The translations under genes and the position numbers were made by a program. The notes under the pieces are model-generated. The model searched no databases. It saw nothing but the letters and a program-made list of their open reading frames with translations, and was not told where the DNA came from. Of a stretch of 16,904 nt of DNA, positions 7,612-14,626 are shown piece by piece. Source of the stretch: Actinomycetes bacterium (GTDB lineage: Bacteria; Actinomycetota; Actinomycetes; Actinomycetales; JAJYRW01); NCBI GenBank assembly GCA_021793895.1, contig JAJYRW010000012.1, positions 1-16,904 of the forward strand, read 5' to 3'. The first letter of the stretch is position 1. Every line of letters begins with the position of its first letter.

Positions 7612-8137
7612 CAAGGCCCGGCTTGCCGTTGGGAGCATTAGGGCCGTGCCCGATCGGCTTAAAATCCGCTGTTTCATAAAGCCGGCGCGCTGGTGACATT
7701 ACGTCTGTAGTCTGGAGCCAGACTGGTCCGTTTCCAATGCCTTCCAGCCAAGTCTGTAAGACGCGTCCCCCGATCCCAGTACCTCGAACTGCCGGATCAC
7801 GAGCAAGCAAGAGCAAAGCGTACGTTCCGTCCAATAGCGCAAAGCGCTGCCCGAGACTGTCCTTCAGTGCGGCAGACCACGAGTCCGGCTGCTCGCTCCA
7901 GCGCCATGGATGGCCGTAAGCGAATGCTGTTAGTTCGGCGTCTTTATAAGCCGCTACGGCAGCCACCGCCTTGTTCTCCAGCGCTGCCGCATACAGATCT
8001 GCAAACAATGTTGCGACGGCTTCCGATTCATTAAGTGGCGGCTGGGAGGCAGCCGCGAAATAGAGGTCGCGAACCGCCGAGACCGTTGGCATTTCGTTCC
8101 GCGCTCCCGGCGGCAAAAATCGAATCACACTGCTCAC
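7574..8137 (-). CDS. GNAT-family N-acetyltransferase
   Basis: A 187-residue single-domain protein. The acetyl-CoA-binding motif A is visible as LLLARDPAVRGTGIGGRVLQ, with the pyrophosphate-binding RGTGIG, preceded by a strand containing LTAFAYGH. The terminal part has the usual ARRLYETADFKPIG. The acceptor substrate cannot be deduced. The start is the GTG at 8137, giving SVIRFLPPG as the first strand. The ATG at 8092, with GGGAG nine bases upstream, is an alternative giving 172 residues and would remove that strand. The 3' end overlaps the convergent DUF1648 gene by 38 bases, which slightly lengthens its Arg/Pro-rich tail. Confidence 0.82.
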   Translation of the reverse strand: MSSVIRFLPPGARNEMPTVSAVRDLYFAAASQPPLNESEAVATLFADLYAAALENKAVAAVAAYKDAELTAFAYGHPWRWSEQPDSWSAALKDSLGQRFALLDGTYALLLLARDPAVRGTGIGGRVLQTWLEGIGNGPVWLQTTDVMSPARRLYETADFKPIGHGPNAPNGKPGLVMFRSGRARPPC

Positions 8138-8170
8138 AGTACGCGCGGGACACTCTCCGTACGAAGCGCG

Positions 8171-8335
8171 CTAAACCCTGGTCCCGGAACCACGCCCAGA
8201 GATGAAGCCCCAAACGGCCGTTATGGCAAAGAGAATTAGGCACACAATCCCCAGCCACATCAGCCCCTTGACCACAAAACCCAAGACAGAGAGTGCGGCC
8301 CAGACAATTAAGAGGAAAATCGCTAGTTTCAACAT
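8171..8335 (-). CDS. Small two-helix membrane protein (54 aa)
   Basis: Starting at the ATG at 8335, the product is MLKLAIFLLIVWAALSVLGF followed by a second hydrophobic helix and a short basic C-terminus ending GRGSGTRV. Two closely spaced membrane segments with a glycine-lysine turn (VVKGLMW) are evident. Similar tiny hydrophobic proteins are frequent in actinobacteria, but I know of no assigned function. An in-frame ATG at 8371 would add a hydrophilic 12-residue extension. I prefer 8335 because TACGCT lies seven bases upstream, fitting a leaderless start, and the shorter form begins directly with the helix. It lies between the GNAT and CDF genes on the same strand, with 33 and 80 bases of spacing. 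Confidence 0.65.
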   Translation of the reverse strand: MLKLAIFLLIVWAALSVLGFVVKGLMWLGIVCLILFAITAVWGFISGRGSGTRV

Positions 8336-8342
8336 GTTCTTA

Positions 8343-8348
8343 AGCGTA
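8343..8348 (-). promoter_or_regulatory. Candidate -10 box for the small membrane protein
   Basis: TACGCT on the minus strand fits TANNNT and is separated from the ATG at 8335 by seven bases, which would start transcription at the initiation codon. I see no matching -35 at the usual distance. Confidence 0.3.
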
Positions 8349-8415
8349 GGGCTCCCCAGGTGGCCGCGCATTATTTAGCGCCGCAGAGAATTGCCCAGCA
8401 CGAGGGCCGAAACCT

Positions 8416-9321
8416 TCACCAGTCCAGCTGGTCGCAACCCTCATGGTTTGTCGGCTCCACCTGGAGCGTCGCGTGCGCGATCGCGTGCCTGCTCACAAGT
8501 AGATCCCGGGCCTGATCGAGTACGCGGTGGGAATCGGCGCCGTCCGCAATCACCAAATGCGCGGTGGCGACGTCCATTCCCGAGGTGAGCGACCACACGT
8601 GCATGTCGTGAACGTCCACCACGTCCGGTAATTGGGATAAATCCGCTACGACCTGGGTGACGTCCACGTCTTCGGGAGCAGCCTGGCTTAGAACCCGTAG
8701 CGCGTCGCGCCCGATTCGGAAGGCGCGCGGCGCGATGAATGCGCCAATCAAGAACGCAATCAGCGTATCGACCCACACCGCGTCGGTGTAAATAATGATG
8801 ATTCCGCCGATTAAAACGCCGACGGAGCCCACCGCGTCAACCAGCACCTCTTGATAAGCAGCGCGCACATTAATCGACTGGCTCGCGCCCTCGCGCAGCA
8901 AAAATACGCAAATCACATTCACGATCAGCCCCACCACGGCGACGATGATCATGGGGCCGGTGGCAATTTCAACGTCCGCACCGATTCGACGAATCGCCGC
9001 AAAGACTACGTAAATGCCGGTAATCGTCATTAGGGCTGCGACTGCCAGGGCCGCAAAAACTTCGGCGCGATAATAGCCGTAGGTGCGCTGCCCGGTGCGG
9101 TCCACGCGCTCCGCGAGCCGGGTCGCGCCCAGTGCCATCCCCAGCGCTGCCGCATCAGTAATCATGTGCACCGCATCGGATAAAAGCGCGAGCGACCCAG
9201 AAATCCAGGCGGCAACCAGCTCAACGAAGAGATAAGCAACGACAAGGATGAACGCGAGGCGAAGGCGCGGGCGATGTCGGGCGGCGCCGCGTCCCGCCGC
9301 CAATCCGTGGTCATGAGCCAT
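8416..9321 (-). CDS. Cation diffusion facilitator (CDF) metal efflux protein
   Basis: A 301-residue protein with six predicted membrane helices and a cytoplasmic C-terminal domain, the normal size for CzcD/ZitB-like exporters of Zn2+ or related divalent ions by proton exchange. Helix II carries SDAVHMITD (H52, D56), the expected HxxxD half-site. YGYYRAEVFAAL follows as in the family, and the C-terminal domain has VHDMHVWSLTSG. In helix V the second half-site reads EVLVD (E158, D162), so the usual histidine is glutamate; metal specificity is therefore uncertain. The ATG lies inside the 3' end of the upstream ABC ATPase gene with an 11-base overlap, so the two are co-transcribed and probably translationally coupled. 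Confidence 0.9.
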   Translation of the reverse strand: MAHDHGLAAGRGAARHRPRLRLAFILVVAYLFVELVAAWISGSLALLSDAVHMITDAAALGMALGATRLAERVDRTGQRTYGYYRAEVFAALAVAALMTITGIYVVFAAIRRIGADVEIATGPMIIVAVVGLIVNVICVFLLREGASQSINVRAAYQEVLVDAVGSVGVLIGGIIIIYTDAVWVDTLIAFLIGAFIAPRAFRIGRDALRVLSQAAPEDVDVTQVVADLSQLPDVVDVHDMHVWSLTSGMDVATAHLVIADGADSHRVLDQARDLLVSRHAIAHATLQVEPTNHEGCDQLDW

Positions 9322-10393
9322 TAAGTTTCAAATCCTCATTCATCGCAGCTGGCGCATTTGAATTGCGGCGCACTGCTCGCTTTAGCGCCGCGTGCAGGTG
9401 GTGGGCATCTAGCGTCCCAATGGTGTTTCCCTCATTATCTGCCACGGGTACTACGCCATCGGCCGCGATGGTGATCGCGTTTAACCCCACATCCAGCGTC
9501 TGACCCACTTGCAAAGCGGCCTCACCCGGCGCGGCGATCTCACCTGGCGCTGCGGCCTCACCCGGCGCTTCAGCCCCCGCCACCGGCCCCAAATCGTCCG
9601 CCGTAATTTGCGTCAAACTCAGCAGGCGCACGGTGGCCGCCTCGCCAATGAATTCCCGCACAAACTCGGTCTCCGGCTGGGCCAGTAACGTTACGGGGTC
9701 GGCAAACTGCTCCAACTTCCCGCCTTGGGAAAACACCGCAACGCGATCGGCCAGCAGCACGGCCTCATCCAGGTCATGCGTCACAAAAAGTACGGTTGTG
9801 CGCACCTCTTGTTGAATGCGGCGAAATTCACTTTGTAGCCGGCGGCGGCCAATGGGATCAACCGCGCCGAAAGGCTCATCCATCAACAGCACTGGCGGAT
9901 CAGCCGCGAGCGCTCGCGCCACGCCCACTCGCTGGCGCTGCCCACCGGAAAGTTCATGCGGGTAGCGCCGTGAATACTTTTCGGGCTCAAGCCCCACGAG
10001 CTGCAAGAGCTCGGCTACCCGCTCTTTGATGCGGCCCCGGTCCCAGCCCAGCAGCCGCGGGACCGTCGCTACATTTTGACCCACCGTCCGGTGCGGAAAG
10101 AGGCCCACGTGCTGAATCACATAACCAATTTGGCGCCGCAGCTGCACCGGGTCGCTAGCGGCGATGTCTTCACCGTCGATGAGGATCGCTCCCGATGTGG
10201 GAACAATCAGCCGATTCACCATGCGTAGTGACGTGGACTTCCCACAGCCCGAGGGTCCCACCAGGGTCACGAGTTCTTCCGCATTCACCTGCAAACTTAA
10301 ATTTTCTACGGCAACGGTGCCGTCGGGGTAAATCTTGGAGGCATCCGCAAACTGCACGGATGCTGGGCCGGAATGCAACACATCATTTCCCAC
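9311..10393 (-). CDS. Osmoprotectant ABC transporter ATPase, OpuCA/ProV type
   Basis: From the GTG at 10393 the product has 360 residues. Walker A GPSGCGKST is at 46-54, the Q-loop region is YVIQHVGLFPH (typical of betaine/choline transporters), the signature LSGGQRQR starts at 148, Walker B VLLMDEP is at 168-174 and the switch His is at about 206 in VTHD. After about residue 250 there is a low-complexity APGEAA-type linker. A single degenerate CBS-like unit follows (VADNEGNTIGTLDAHHLHAAL), shorter than the two CBS domains of OpuCA. An upstream TTG-start extension to 10471 would overlap the divergent permease and looks non-native. TACGGT six bases before the GTG suggests a leaderless transcript. 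The partners are the divergent permease and binding-protein genes. Confidence 0.9.
   Translation of the reverse strand: MGNDVLHSGPASVQFADASKIYPDGTVAVENLSLQVNAEELVTLVGPSGCGKSTSLRMVNRLIVPTSGAILIDGEDIAASDPVQLRRQIGYVIQHVGLFPHRTVGQNVATVPRLLGWDRGRIKERVAELLQLVGLEPEKYSRRYPHELSGGQRQRVGVARALAADPPVLLMDEPFGAVDPIGRRRLQSEFRRIQQEVRTTVLFVTHDLDEAVLLADRVAVFSQGGKLEQFADPVTLLAQPETEFVREFIGEAATVRLLSLTQITADDLGPVAGAEAPGEAAAPGEIAAPGEAALQVGQTLDVGLNAITIAADGVVPVADNEGNTIGTLDAHHLHAALKRAVRRNSNAPAAMNEDLKLNGS
9513..9566 (-). repeat. Three 18-bp tandem units inside the ATPase gene
   Basis: Units at 9513-9530, 9531-9548 and 9549-9566 share the core CTCACCYGGC and encode APGEAA, APGEIA and APGEAA in the linker between the ATPase and the CBS-like end. 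The repeat is in frame, so copy-number changes would lengthen or shorten the linker by six residues without breaking the gene. Confidence 0.8.
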
Positions 10394-10413
10394 ACCACGA
10401 CCGTACCGGTAGC
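10394..10413. promoter_or_regulatory. 20-bp divergent promoter gap between ATPase and permease genes
   Basis: Leftward, TACGGT (10405-10400 on the minus strand) is six bases from the GTG at 10393, the spacing of a leaderless -10. Rightward, TACCGGT (10404-10410) is a poorer box close to the GTG at 10414. The two boxes overlap within GTACCGGTAC-like sequence, so the two halves of the transporter locus probably share one regulatory site. No clear -35 elements are seen. Confidence 0.4.
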
Positions 10414-11127
10414 GTGGATTTTGTGCGCCTTGCTGTGGAGGGTTTCGCTGCCGCGAACGACGCTGCCCCAAACCCGTGGTTCTCGTGGAAATATCTGCAG
10501 GGCAACTGGAATGACATCACTACGGCGCTGACCCAGCACATCAACCTGACGTGGCAAGCGGTGGCAATCGCCTTTGTTTTGGCTTTACCGCTGGCGCTCC
10601 TAGCGCGGCGGTTTCCCAAACTCTCGGGTTGGATAATTGGCGCTTCCGGTGTGCTTTATACGATTCCTTCGCTGGCTCTTTTTGCTGTTCTGGCGCCGTT
10701 TACCGGGATTGGCGCGACCACGGTGCTCATAGGGCTGGTCGCGTACGCACTCCTGGTATTGGTGCGCAACACTCTCGTCGGGCTGCAGCAGGTTGACCCG
10801 GCAATCGTCGACGCTGCCCGCGGCATGGGGTACGGGGACTGGCAAATCCTCTTTCGGGTGGAGCTGCCCAACGCCCTGCCGACAATATTTGCTGGAATCC
10901 GCATGGCGACCGTCACCACTGTCGCGCTGACCACTGTTGGGGTGGTCGTGGGCTACGGCGGGCTGGGCCAGTTACTTTTCCGCGGATTTTGGGCTGACTA
11001 TCGCGCCGAAGTCGTCACCGCGACCGTGTTGTGTTTGGCTTTAGCGTTCGCCTTCGACCTGGCCCTGTGGCTCATTGCCAAGGCGGTCACACCCTGGACG
11101 CGCCGCCGGGAAGGGGAGCTGGCGTGA
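10414..11127 (+). CDS. Osmoprotectant ABC transporter permease, OpuCB/OpuCD (ProW-like)
   Basis: A 237-residue membrane protein with about six hydrophobic segments. The permease coupling signature is present as EELP-like DAARGMGYGDWQILFRVELP, followed by NALPTIFAGIRMATVTTVAL and VGYGGLGQLLF, as in OpuCB/OpuCD/YehW-type permeases. The early LTWQAVAIAFVLALPLALLA is the usual first core helix. I choose the GTG at 10414 because residues further upstream are only antisense to the ATPase gene; GTGs at 10423 and 10435 are possible and would trim up to seven residues. The gene ends in GTGA shared with the next permease (4-base overlap), so the two are made together as the membrane channel of the betaine-type importer. 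Confidence 0.85.
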   Translation: MDFVRLAVEGFAAANDAAPNPWFSWKYLQGNWNDITTALTQHINLTWQAVAIAFVLALPLALLARRFPKLSGWIIGASGVLYTIPSLALFAVLAPFTGIGATTVLIGLVAYALLVLVRNTLVGLQQVDPAIVDAARGMGYGDWQILFRVELPNALPTIFAGIRMATVTTVALTTVGVVVGYGGLGQLLFRGFWADYRAEVVTATVLCLALAFAFDLALWLIAKAVTPWTRRREGELA

Positions 11128-11804
11128 ATATTTTTTCCGACGCCTTCATCTGGCTTAACGATCCATTGAACTGGACGGGGTCTTCCGGGATCGTGCAATT
11201 AACCATCGATCACTTGTGGATGTCTGCGCTGGCCACGCTGGCCGCGATGGTGATCGCGATCCCACTGGGCGTCTACTTGGCCCGCTCCTCCCGGGGCGGC
11301 GGGCTGACCGTGATCGCCGCGAATACTTCCCGAGCTTTCCCGACGCTGGCGCTGCTAACAATCTTTGCCATCTCCCCCATCGGGTTCGGCAACCGCGCCA
11401 CCGTGCTGGCCGTAGCTGCGTTCGCCATCCCACCCATCTTGACCAACGTCTACGTCGGGATGCGCGAGGTGGATGCCGACATTTTGGACGCCGCCCGCGG
11501 CACCGGCATGTCGCCAGCTCATGTTCTGGGATCGGTCCAGTTGCCGCTTGCCGTGCCGACGATCGCGGCTGGAGTGCGCACCGCAGCCGTGCAAGTAGTT
11601 GCAACCGTGCCCCTGGCCGCGCTGGTTGGCGGCGGCGGCCTCGGCGTGATTATCGTGACCGGAATGTCGAACCAAAACTACGGAAAAGCAATGGCCGGCG
11701 GGTTGCTAGTTGCCGCTTTATGCCTGGTTTTAGAAGGGCTTTTAGCACTTGGGCAGCGCTGGGTGACACCGAAATCATTAAGGACGGCGACCATCACCGC
11801 ATAG
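11124..11804 (+). CDS. Osmoprotectant ABC transporter permease, second subunit
   Basis: From the GTG at 11124 the product has 226 residues. The start is supported by AAGGGGAG at 11111-11118, five bases upstream, and by the GTGA overlap with the preceding permease; a longer frame from 11031 would be antisense-like sequence. The core helix LTIDHLWMSALATLAAMVIA is followed by the coupling segment DAARGTGMSPAHVLGSVQLP and by LVGGGGLGVIIVTGM, the same order as in the first permease. The pair is a paralogous heterodimer, as in OpuCB/OpuCD. The binding-protein gene follows after 32 bases and is probably in the same transcript. Confidence 0.88.
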   Translation: MNIFSDAFIWLNDPLNWTGSSGIVQLTIDHLWMSALATLAAMVIAIPLGVYLARSSRGGGLTVIAANTSRAFPTLALLTIFAISPIGFGNRATVLAVAAFAIPPILTNVYVGMREVDADILDAARGTGMSPAHVLGSVQLPLAVPTIAAGVRTAAVQVVATVPLAALVGGGGLGVIIVTGMSNQNYGKAMAGGLLVAALCLVLEGLLALGQRWVTPKSLRTATITA

Positions 11805-11836
11805 CGCATATGTCCAGCTTCTGATGTGATTGGGGA

Positions 11837-12844
11837 ATGAACTTTTCTGTGAAAAAACGTTCTGTCCTGCTTGCCGCCTCCGCAGTAGCGCTACTTGGTT
11901 TGGCCGCCTGTGGTGATCCGGGCTCTTCCGGCACCACGGCTCCGGAAGAAAATGGAGAGGTTTCAGGCAAGGCCTGTGAGCCGATCGCCGGAGATGATTT
12001 GATTTCTCTTGACGATGACCAGGGCCTACAAACTGTCGATAACATTATTGCGGCGGTTAATTCGGAGGCCGCCGATCCCGCGCTGATCGCCGCCGTCGAT
12101 ACCGTCGCCGAAGCACTCGATACCTCAACGCTCATTGAGCTCAACCGCGCAGTCGACGTGGAGCGCAACACTTCCAGCCAGGCAGCCGCCGCGTTCGTAG
12201 CAGAAAATGACCTCACTGCTCCCCAGCAGGCCGAAAACCCGGGATCAATTGTGGTCGGGGCGGCGAACTTCACGGAATCAGCCACCCTGGCGGAACTCTA
12301 TGCCGCAGTGTTGGCCGATGCCGGCTTCAACGTCGAGGTGCGCACGATCGGTAACCGCGAGGTCTACTTGCCGGCCCTAGAGTCGGGCGAATTGACGGTC
12401 GTCCCCGAGTATGTGGGAACTTTGACCGAGTATTTGAATTTAGACCAAAACGGGTCGGATGCTGAAGCGCTGGCATCCTCAGATCTTGATGACACCATGG
12501 GTCACCTAACCGAACTGGCCGAAAACGCTGGCCTCACCGTGGGCGCTGCCTCTGAGGCCGCCGACCAAAACAGTTTTGCCGTTACGACTGAATTCGCCGC
12601 CGAGCACGACGTAAATAGTCTCAGTGACCTAGCCGAGGCCTGCGGCGGCGGGATAACTCTGGGAGCGCCACCCGAATGCCCAGAACGGGGCTTTTGCCAA
12701 CCCGGGCTCGAAGAAATTTACGGCCTAACGATTGAGTTCACGTCGCTGGATGCGGGCGGGCCGCTGACTAAAGCGGCACTGCGCAACGGTGAAGTGGCCC
12801 TGGGCATGATCCTGTCCTCAGACCCGGATCTGGTTGCGGAGTAA
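11837..12844 (+). CDS. Lipoprotein substrate-binding protein, OpuAC/ProX-like, apparently circularly permuted
   Basis: A 335-residue secreted lipoprotein. The signal peptide has a KKR n-region, a hydrophobic core and lipobox LAAC with the lipidated Cys at 25. A Gly/Ser/Glu linker follows. Residues 137-335 start with SIVVGAANFTESATLAELYA and VVPEYVGTLTEYL, the N-terminal lobe and hinge of glycine-betaine/choline-type binding proteins. The protein then stops at LGMILSSDPDLVAE, where other members continue with LVVLEDD and a C-terminal helical part. That missing part appears instead at residues 52-128 (DDLISLDDDQGLQTVDNII, then LDTSTLIELNRAVD). Four cysteines after the lipobox (C47 and three between about 270 and 295) could form disulfides. 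It delivers the solute to the two permeases upstream. Confidence 0.88.
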   Translation: MNFSVKKRSVLLAASAVALLGLAACGDPGSSGTTAPEENGEVSGKACEPIAGDDLISLDDDQGLQTVDNIIAAVNSEAADPALIAAVDTVAEALDTSTLIELNRAVDVERNTSSQAAAAFVAENDLTAPQQAENPGSIVVGAANFTESATLAELYAAVLADAGFNVEVRTIGNREVYLPALESGELTVVPEYVGTLTEYLNLDQNGSDAEALASSDLDDTMGHLTELAENAGLTVGAASEAADQNSFAVTTEFAAEHDVNSLSDLAEACGGGITLGAPPECPERGFCQPGLEEIYGLTIEFTSLDAGGPLTKAALRNGEVALGMILSSDPDLVAE

Positions 12845-12855
12845 ACCTTTTTGGC

Positions 12856-14358
12856 TTACAGCCCCGCGGCTTCCAAGAACCGCAGCCACACCTCGCTCAT
12901 CGTCGGATAAGCCGGAACCGCATGCCACAGCCGGGCCAGCGGCACCTCACCAATGATCGCAATGGTCGCCGCGTGCAGCATTTCAGCAACGTCTCCCCCA
13001 ACAAAGGTCGCACCAATCAACACCTGTCTTTGGGCATCGACCACAAAACGAACCTGGCCCTGATAGTTGTGCCCGTGCAGCGCGGCACCGGCAATGGCTC
13101 CTAAATCCTGGTCAAAGACGCGGGTATCGATGCCTTGGTCTTCGGCGGCATCACGGGTCAACCCCACCTGCGCGACTTCGGGACGGGTGAAAATAACCTG
13201 CGGGGCACCCATCGCATCGGCCCGTAAATCTGCACCGGCGCCGCCTGCGCCTGCTACGCCCTTGGCCCGACTTACGATGAGGTCGCCAATTATGCGCGCC
13301 TGGTATTTGCCCTCGTGCGTAGTGTGCGCCCGAGATGAAGCATCGCCAACTACATAGAGCCAGTCCGTTCCCTGCGCGCGCAGATCTGCATCTAGTTGCA
13401 GGTGGCCCTGGTCATCCTTTTCGATGGTGACATCGCTGATTTCGGGCAAGTTGGGTTTGCGTCCGGTCGCCACCAGCACCTGATCGGCCACGATGGTTGA
13501 CCCATCCGATAGCGCCGCTTTGGTGCGAATACCGGTTGGGGAGGTGGCGTCGTCCATAATCAAATCCGCCGGGTCGGCGCCCACTTGGCCACAAGAGGTG
13601 ACCTCGCAGTTGAGGCGCACGTCCACGCCCATTTGCTCCAGTGAATCCGCGACCGCTTCGCCGGCGAAGGAGTCGATGCCGCTTAGAACATTGTCGCCGC
13701 GCACCACCAGATGGACCTGGGAGCCCAGATCGGCGAAAGCGGTGGCCATTTCGCACCCCACTACCCCGCCGCCGATAATGAGCAACTCTGCTGGGATTTC
13801 CTGCGCGGCGGTGGCCTCCGCGCTCGTCCACGGGTGGGATTCCAGCAGTCCATCGATGGGTGGAAGCACGGGCGAAGTTCCAGTACAAACGGCGATGGCG
13901 CTGCGAGCATGAACAGTTAAAATTTCGGGCTGGTCTGGGGCAAGCCCGACCTGCTTAAGGCCCAAGCGGACTTCAACTTCCCGCTCGCCAACGATCTGTG
14001 CGGTTCCGCGAATCAGATCGATCCCGGCTGTTGAGAGCCAATCGACCTGGCCGGAATCGTCCCAATTGGACACGAAACTGTCGCGGGAGGCCAGCGTCTT
14101 TTCCACATCAATGTGCTCGGGAACGCCTTCAACGCCGGGGACTGTTCGAGCCGATTCCAGTGCCGCCCCGGGGCGCAACAGCGCCTTGGAAGGCATACAC
14201 GCCCAATACGAGCACGCCCCGCCCACAAGTTCTGATTCGAGCACCACGGCACTTAAGCCGCCTTGGACGGCGCGGTCGGCCAGGTTCTCTCCGATGGCAC
14301 CTGCTCCGATAACCACGACGTCGTAGGTGTAGCTGGCGGTGTTTGCTGGCTGTGACAT
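12856..14358 (-). CDS. FAD-dependent pyridine-nucleotide-disulfide oxidoreductase, class I-like
   Basis: A 500-residue flavoprotein of the dihydrolipoamide dehydrogenase/mercuric reductase fold. The FAD-binding GAGAIGENLADRA is near residues 18-30. A redox-active disulfide is predicted at C49/C54 in GGACSYWACMPSK. The NAD(P)-binding GGGVVGCEMA follows, then VATGRKPN, VVGDAS and the dimerisation domain from about 370. In the C-terminal region the classical HxHPTxSE reads HAVPAYPTMSE, so Tyr484 stands where the catalytic base histidine usually is, while Glu489 is kept. The true substrate is therefore unclear and classical lipoamide or mercury chemistry should not be assumed. The ATG at 14358 is chosen for GGGAGGG (14368-14362) just upstream; a GTG-extended form from 14400 would add 14 polar residues. 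It is convergent with the binding-protein gene, with 11 bases between. Confidence 0.88.
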   Translation of the reverse strand: MSQPANTASYTYDVVVIGAGAIGENLADRAVQGGLSAVVLESELVGGACSYWACMPSKALLRPGAALESARTVPGVEGVPEHIDVEKTLASRDSFVSNWDDSGQVDWLSTAGIDLIRGTAQIVGEREVEVRLGLKQVGLAPDQPEILTVHARSAIAVCTGTSPVLPPIDGLLESHPWTSAEATAAQEIPAELLIIGGGVVGCEMATAFADLGSQVHLVVRGDNVLSGIDSFAGEAVADSLEQMGVDVRLNCEVTSCGQVGADPADLIMDDATSPTGIRTKAALSDGSTIVADQVLVATGRKPNLPEISDVTIEKDDQGHLQLDADLRAQGTDWLYVVGDASSRAHTTHEGKYQARIIGDLIVSRAKGVAGAGGAGADLRADAMGAPQVIFTRPEVAQVGLTRDAAEDQGIDTRVFDQDLGAIAGAALHGHNYQGQVRFVVDAQRQVLIGATFVGGDVAEMLHAATIAIIGEVPLARLWHAVPAYPTMSEVWLRFLEAAGL

Positions 14359-14449
14359 GTGCCCTCCCGTGCTGGTTTGGTCAACTTCATCGTTGACCAC
14401 AAGTGGGCGTTATGCACGGCGAAAGGCCGGGACAGACGCTTGGAGCGGT

Positions 14450-14495
14450 GAAAATAAAATCGCCTCAGAGGGTGGAACTTAGTTTCTGAGGCGAT
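14450..14495 (-). terminator. Intrinsic terminator of the tRNA-Lys transcript
   Basis: ATCGCCTCAGA (14459-14469) pairs perfectly over 11 bp with TCTGAGGCGAT (14485-14495) around a 15-base loop. On the minus strand the stem is followed at once by TTTTATTTT. It starts six bases after the tRNA 3' end, so tRNA-Lys is transcribed and terminated as its own unit, separate from the oxidoreductase gene downstream. Confidence 0.88.
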
Positions 14496-14501
14496 CTGCG
14501 G

Positions 14502-14574
14502 TGCGCCATCTAGGACTCGAACCTAGAACACACTGGTTAAGAGCCAGTTGCTCTACCAATTGAGCTAATGGCGC
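14502..14574 (-). tRNA. tRNA-Lys (anticodon CUU)
   Basis: Read on the minus strand, the 73-nt gene has acceptor stem GCGCCAT/ATGGCGC with discriminator A, and D-arm AGCTCAATTGGTAGAGC. The anticodon stem ACTGG/CCAGT holds loop CTCTTAA (anticodon CTT), and the T-arm is CTAGGTTCGAGTCCTAG. CCA is not encoded (the next bases are CCG), so it must be added after transcription. A terminator lies directly downstream. Confidence 0.95.
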
Positions 14575-14587
14575 GGGTGCGGGCAAA

Positions 14588-14616
14588 ACACTAGCACTGA
14601 ATTGCCGGCGGTAAAA
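14588..14616 (-). promoter_or_regulatory. Candidate promoter of tRNA-Lys
   Basis: TAGTGT (14593-14588, minus strand) fits TANNNT and would start transcription about seven bases before the tRNA 5' end. The hexamer 17 bases upstream, TTTTAC (14616-14611), is a weak -35. Confidence 0.4.
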
Positions 14617-14626
14617 ACTGGGGGTC

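Noticed and set aside
10195..10413. N-terminal extension of the first permease
   Set aside because: These codons are antisense to the ATPase gene and look unlike a permease; permease-like sequence begins after the GTG at 10414.
11216..11824. 202-codon frame overlapping the second permease
   Set aside because: Basic, low-complexity shadow of the permease gene, which has clear helices and coupling motif in its own frame.
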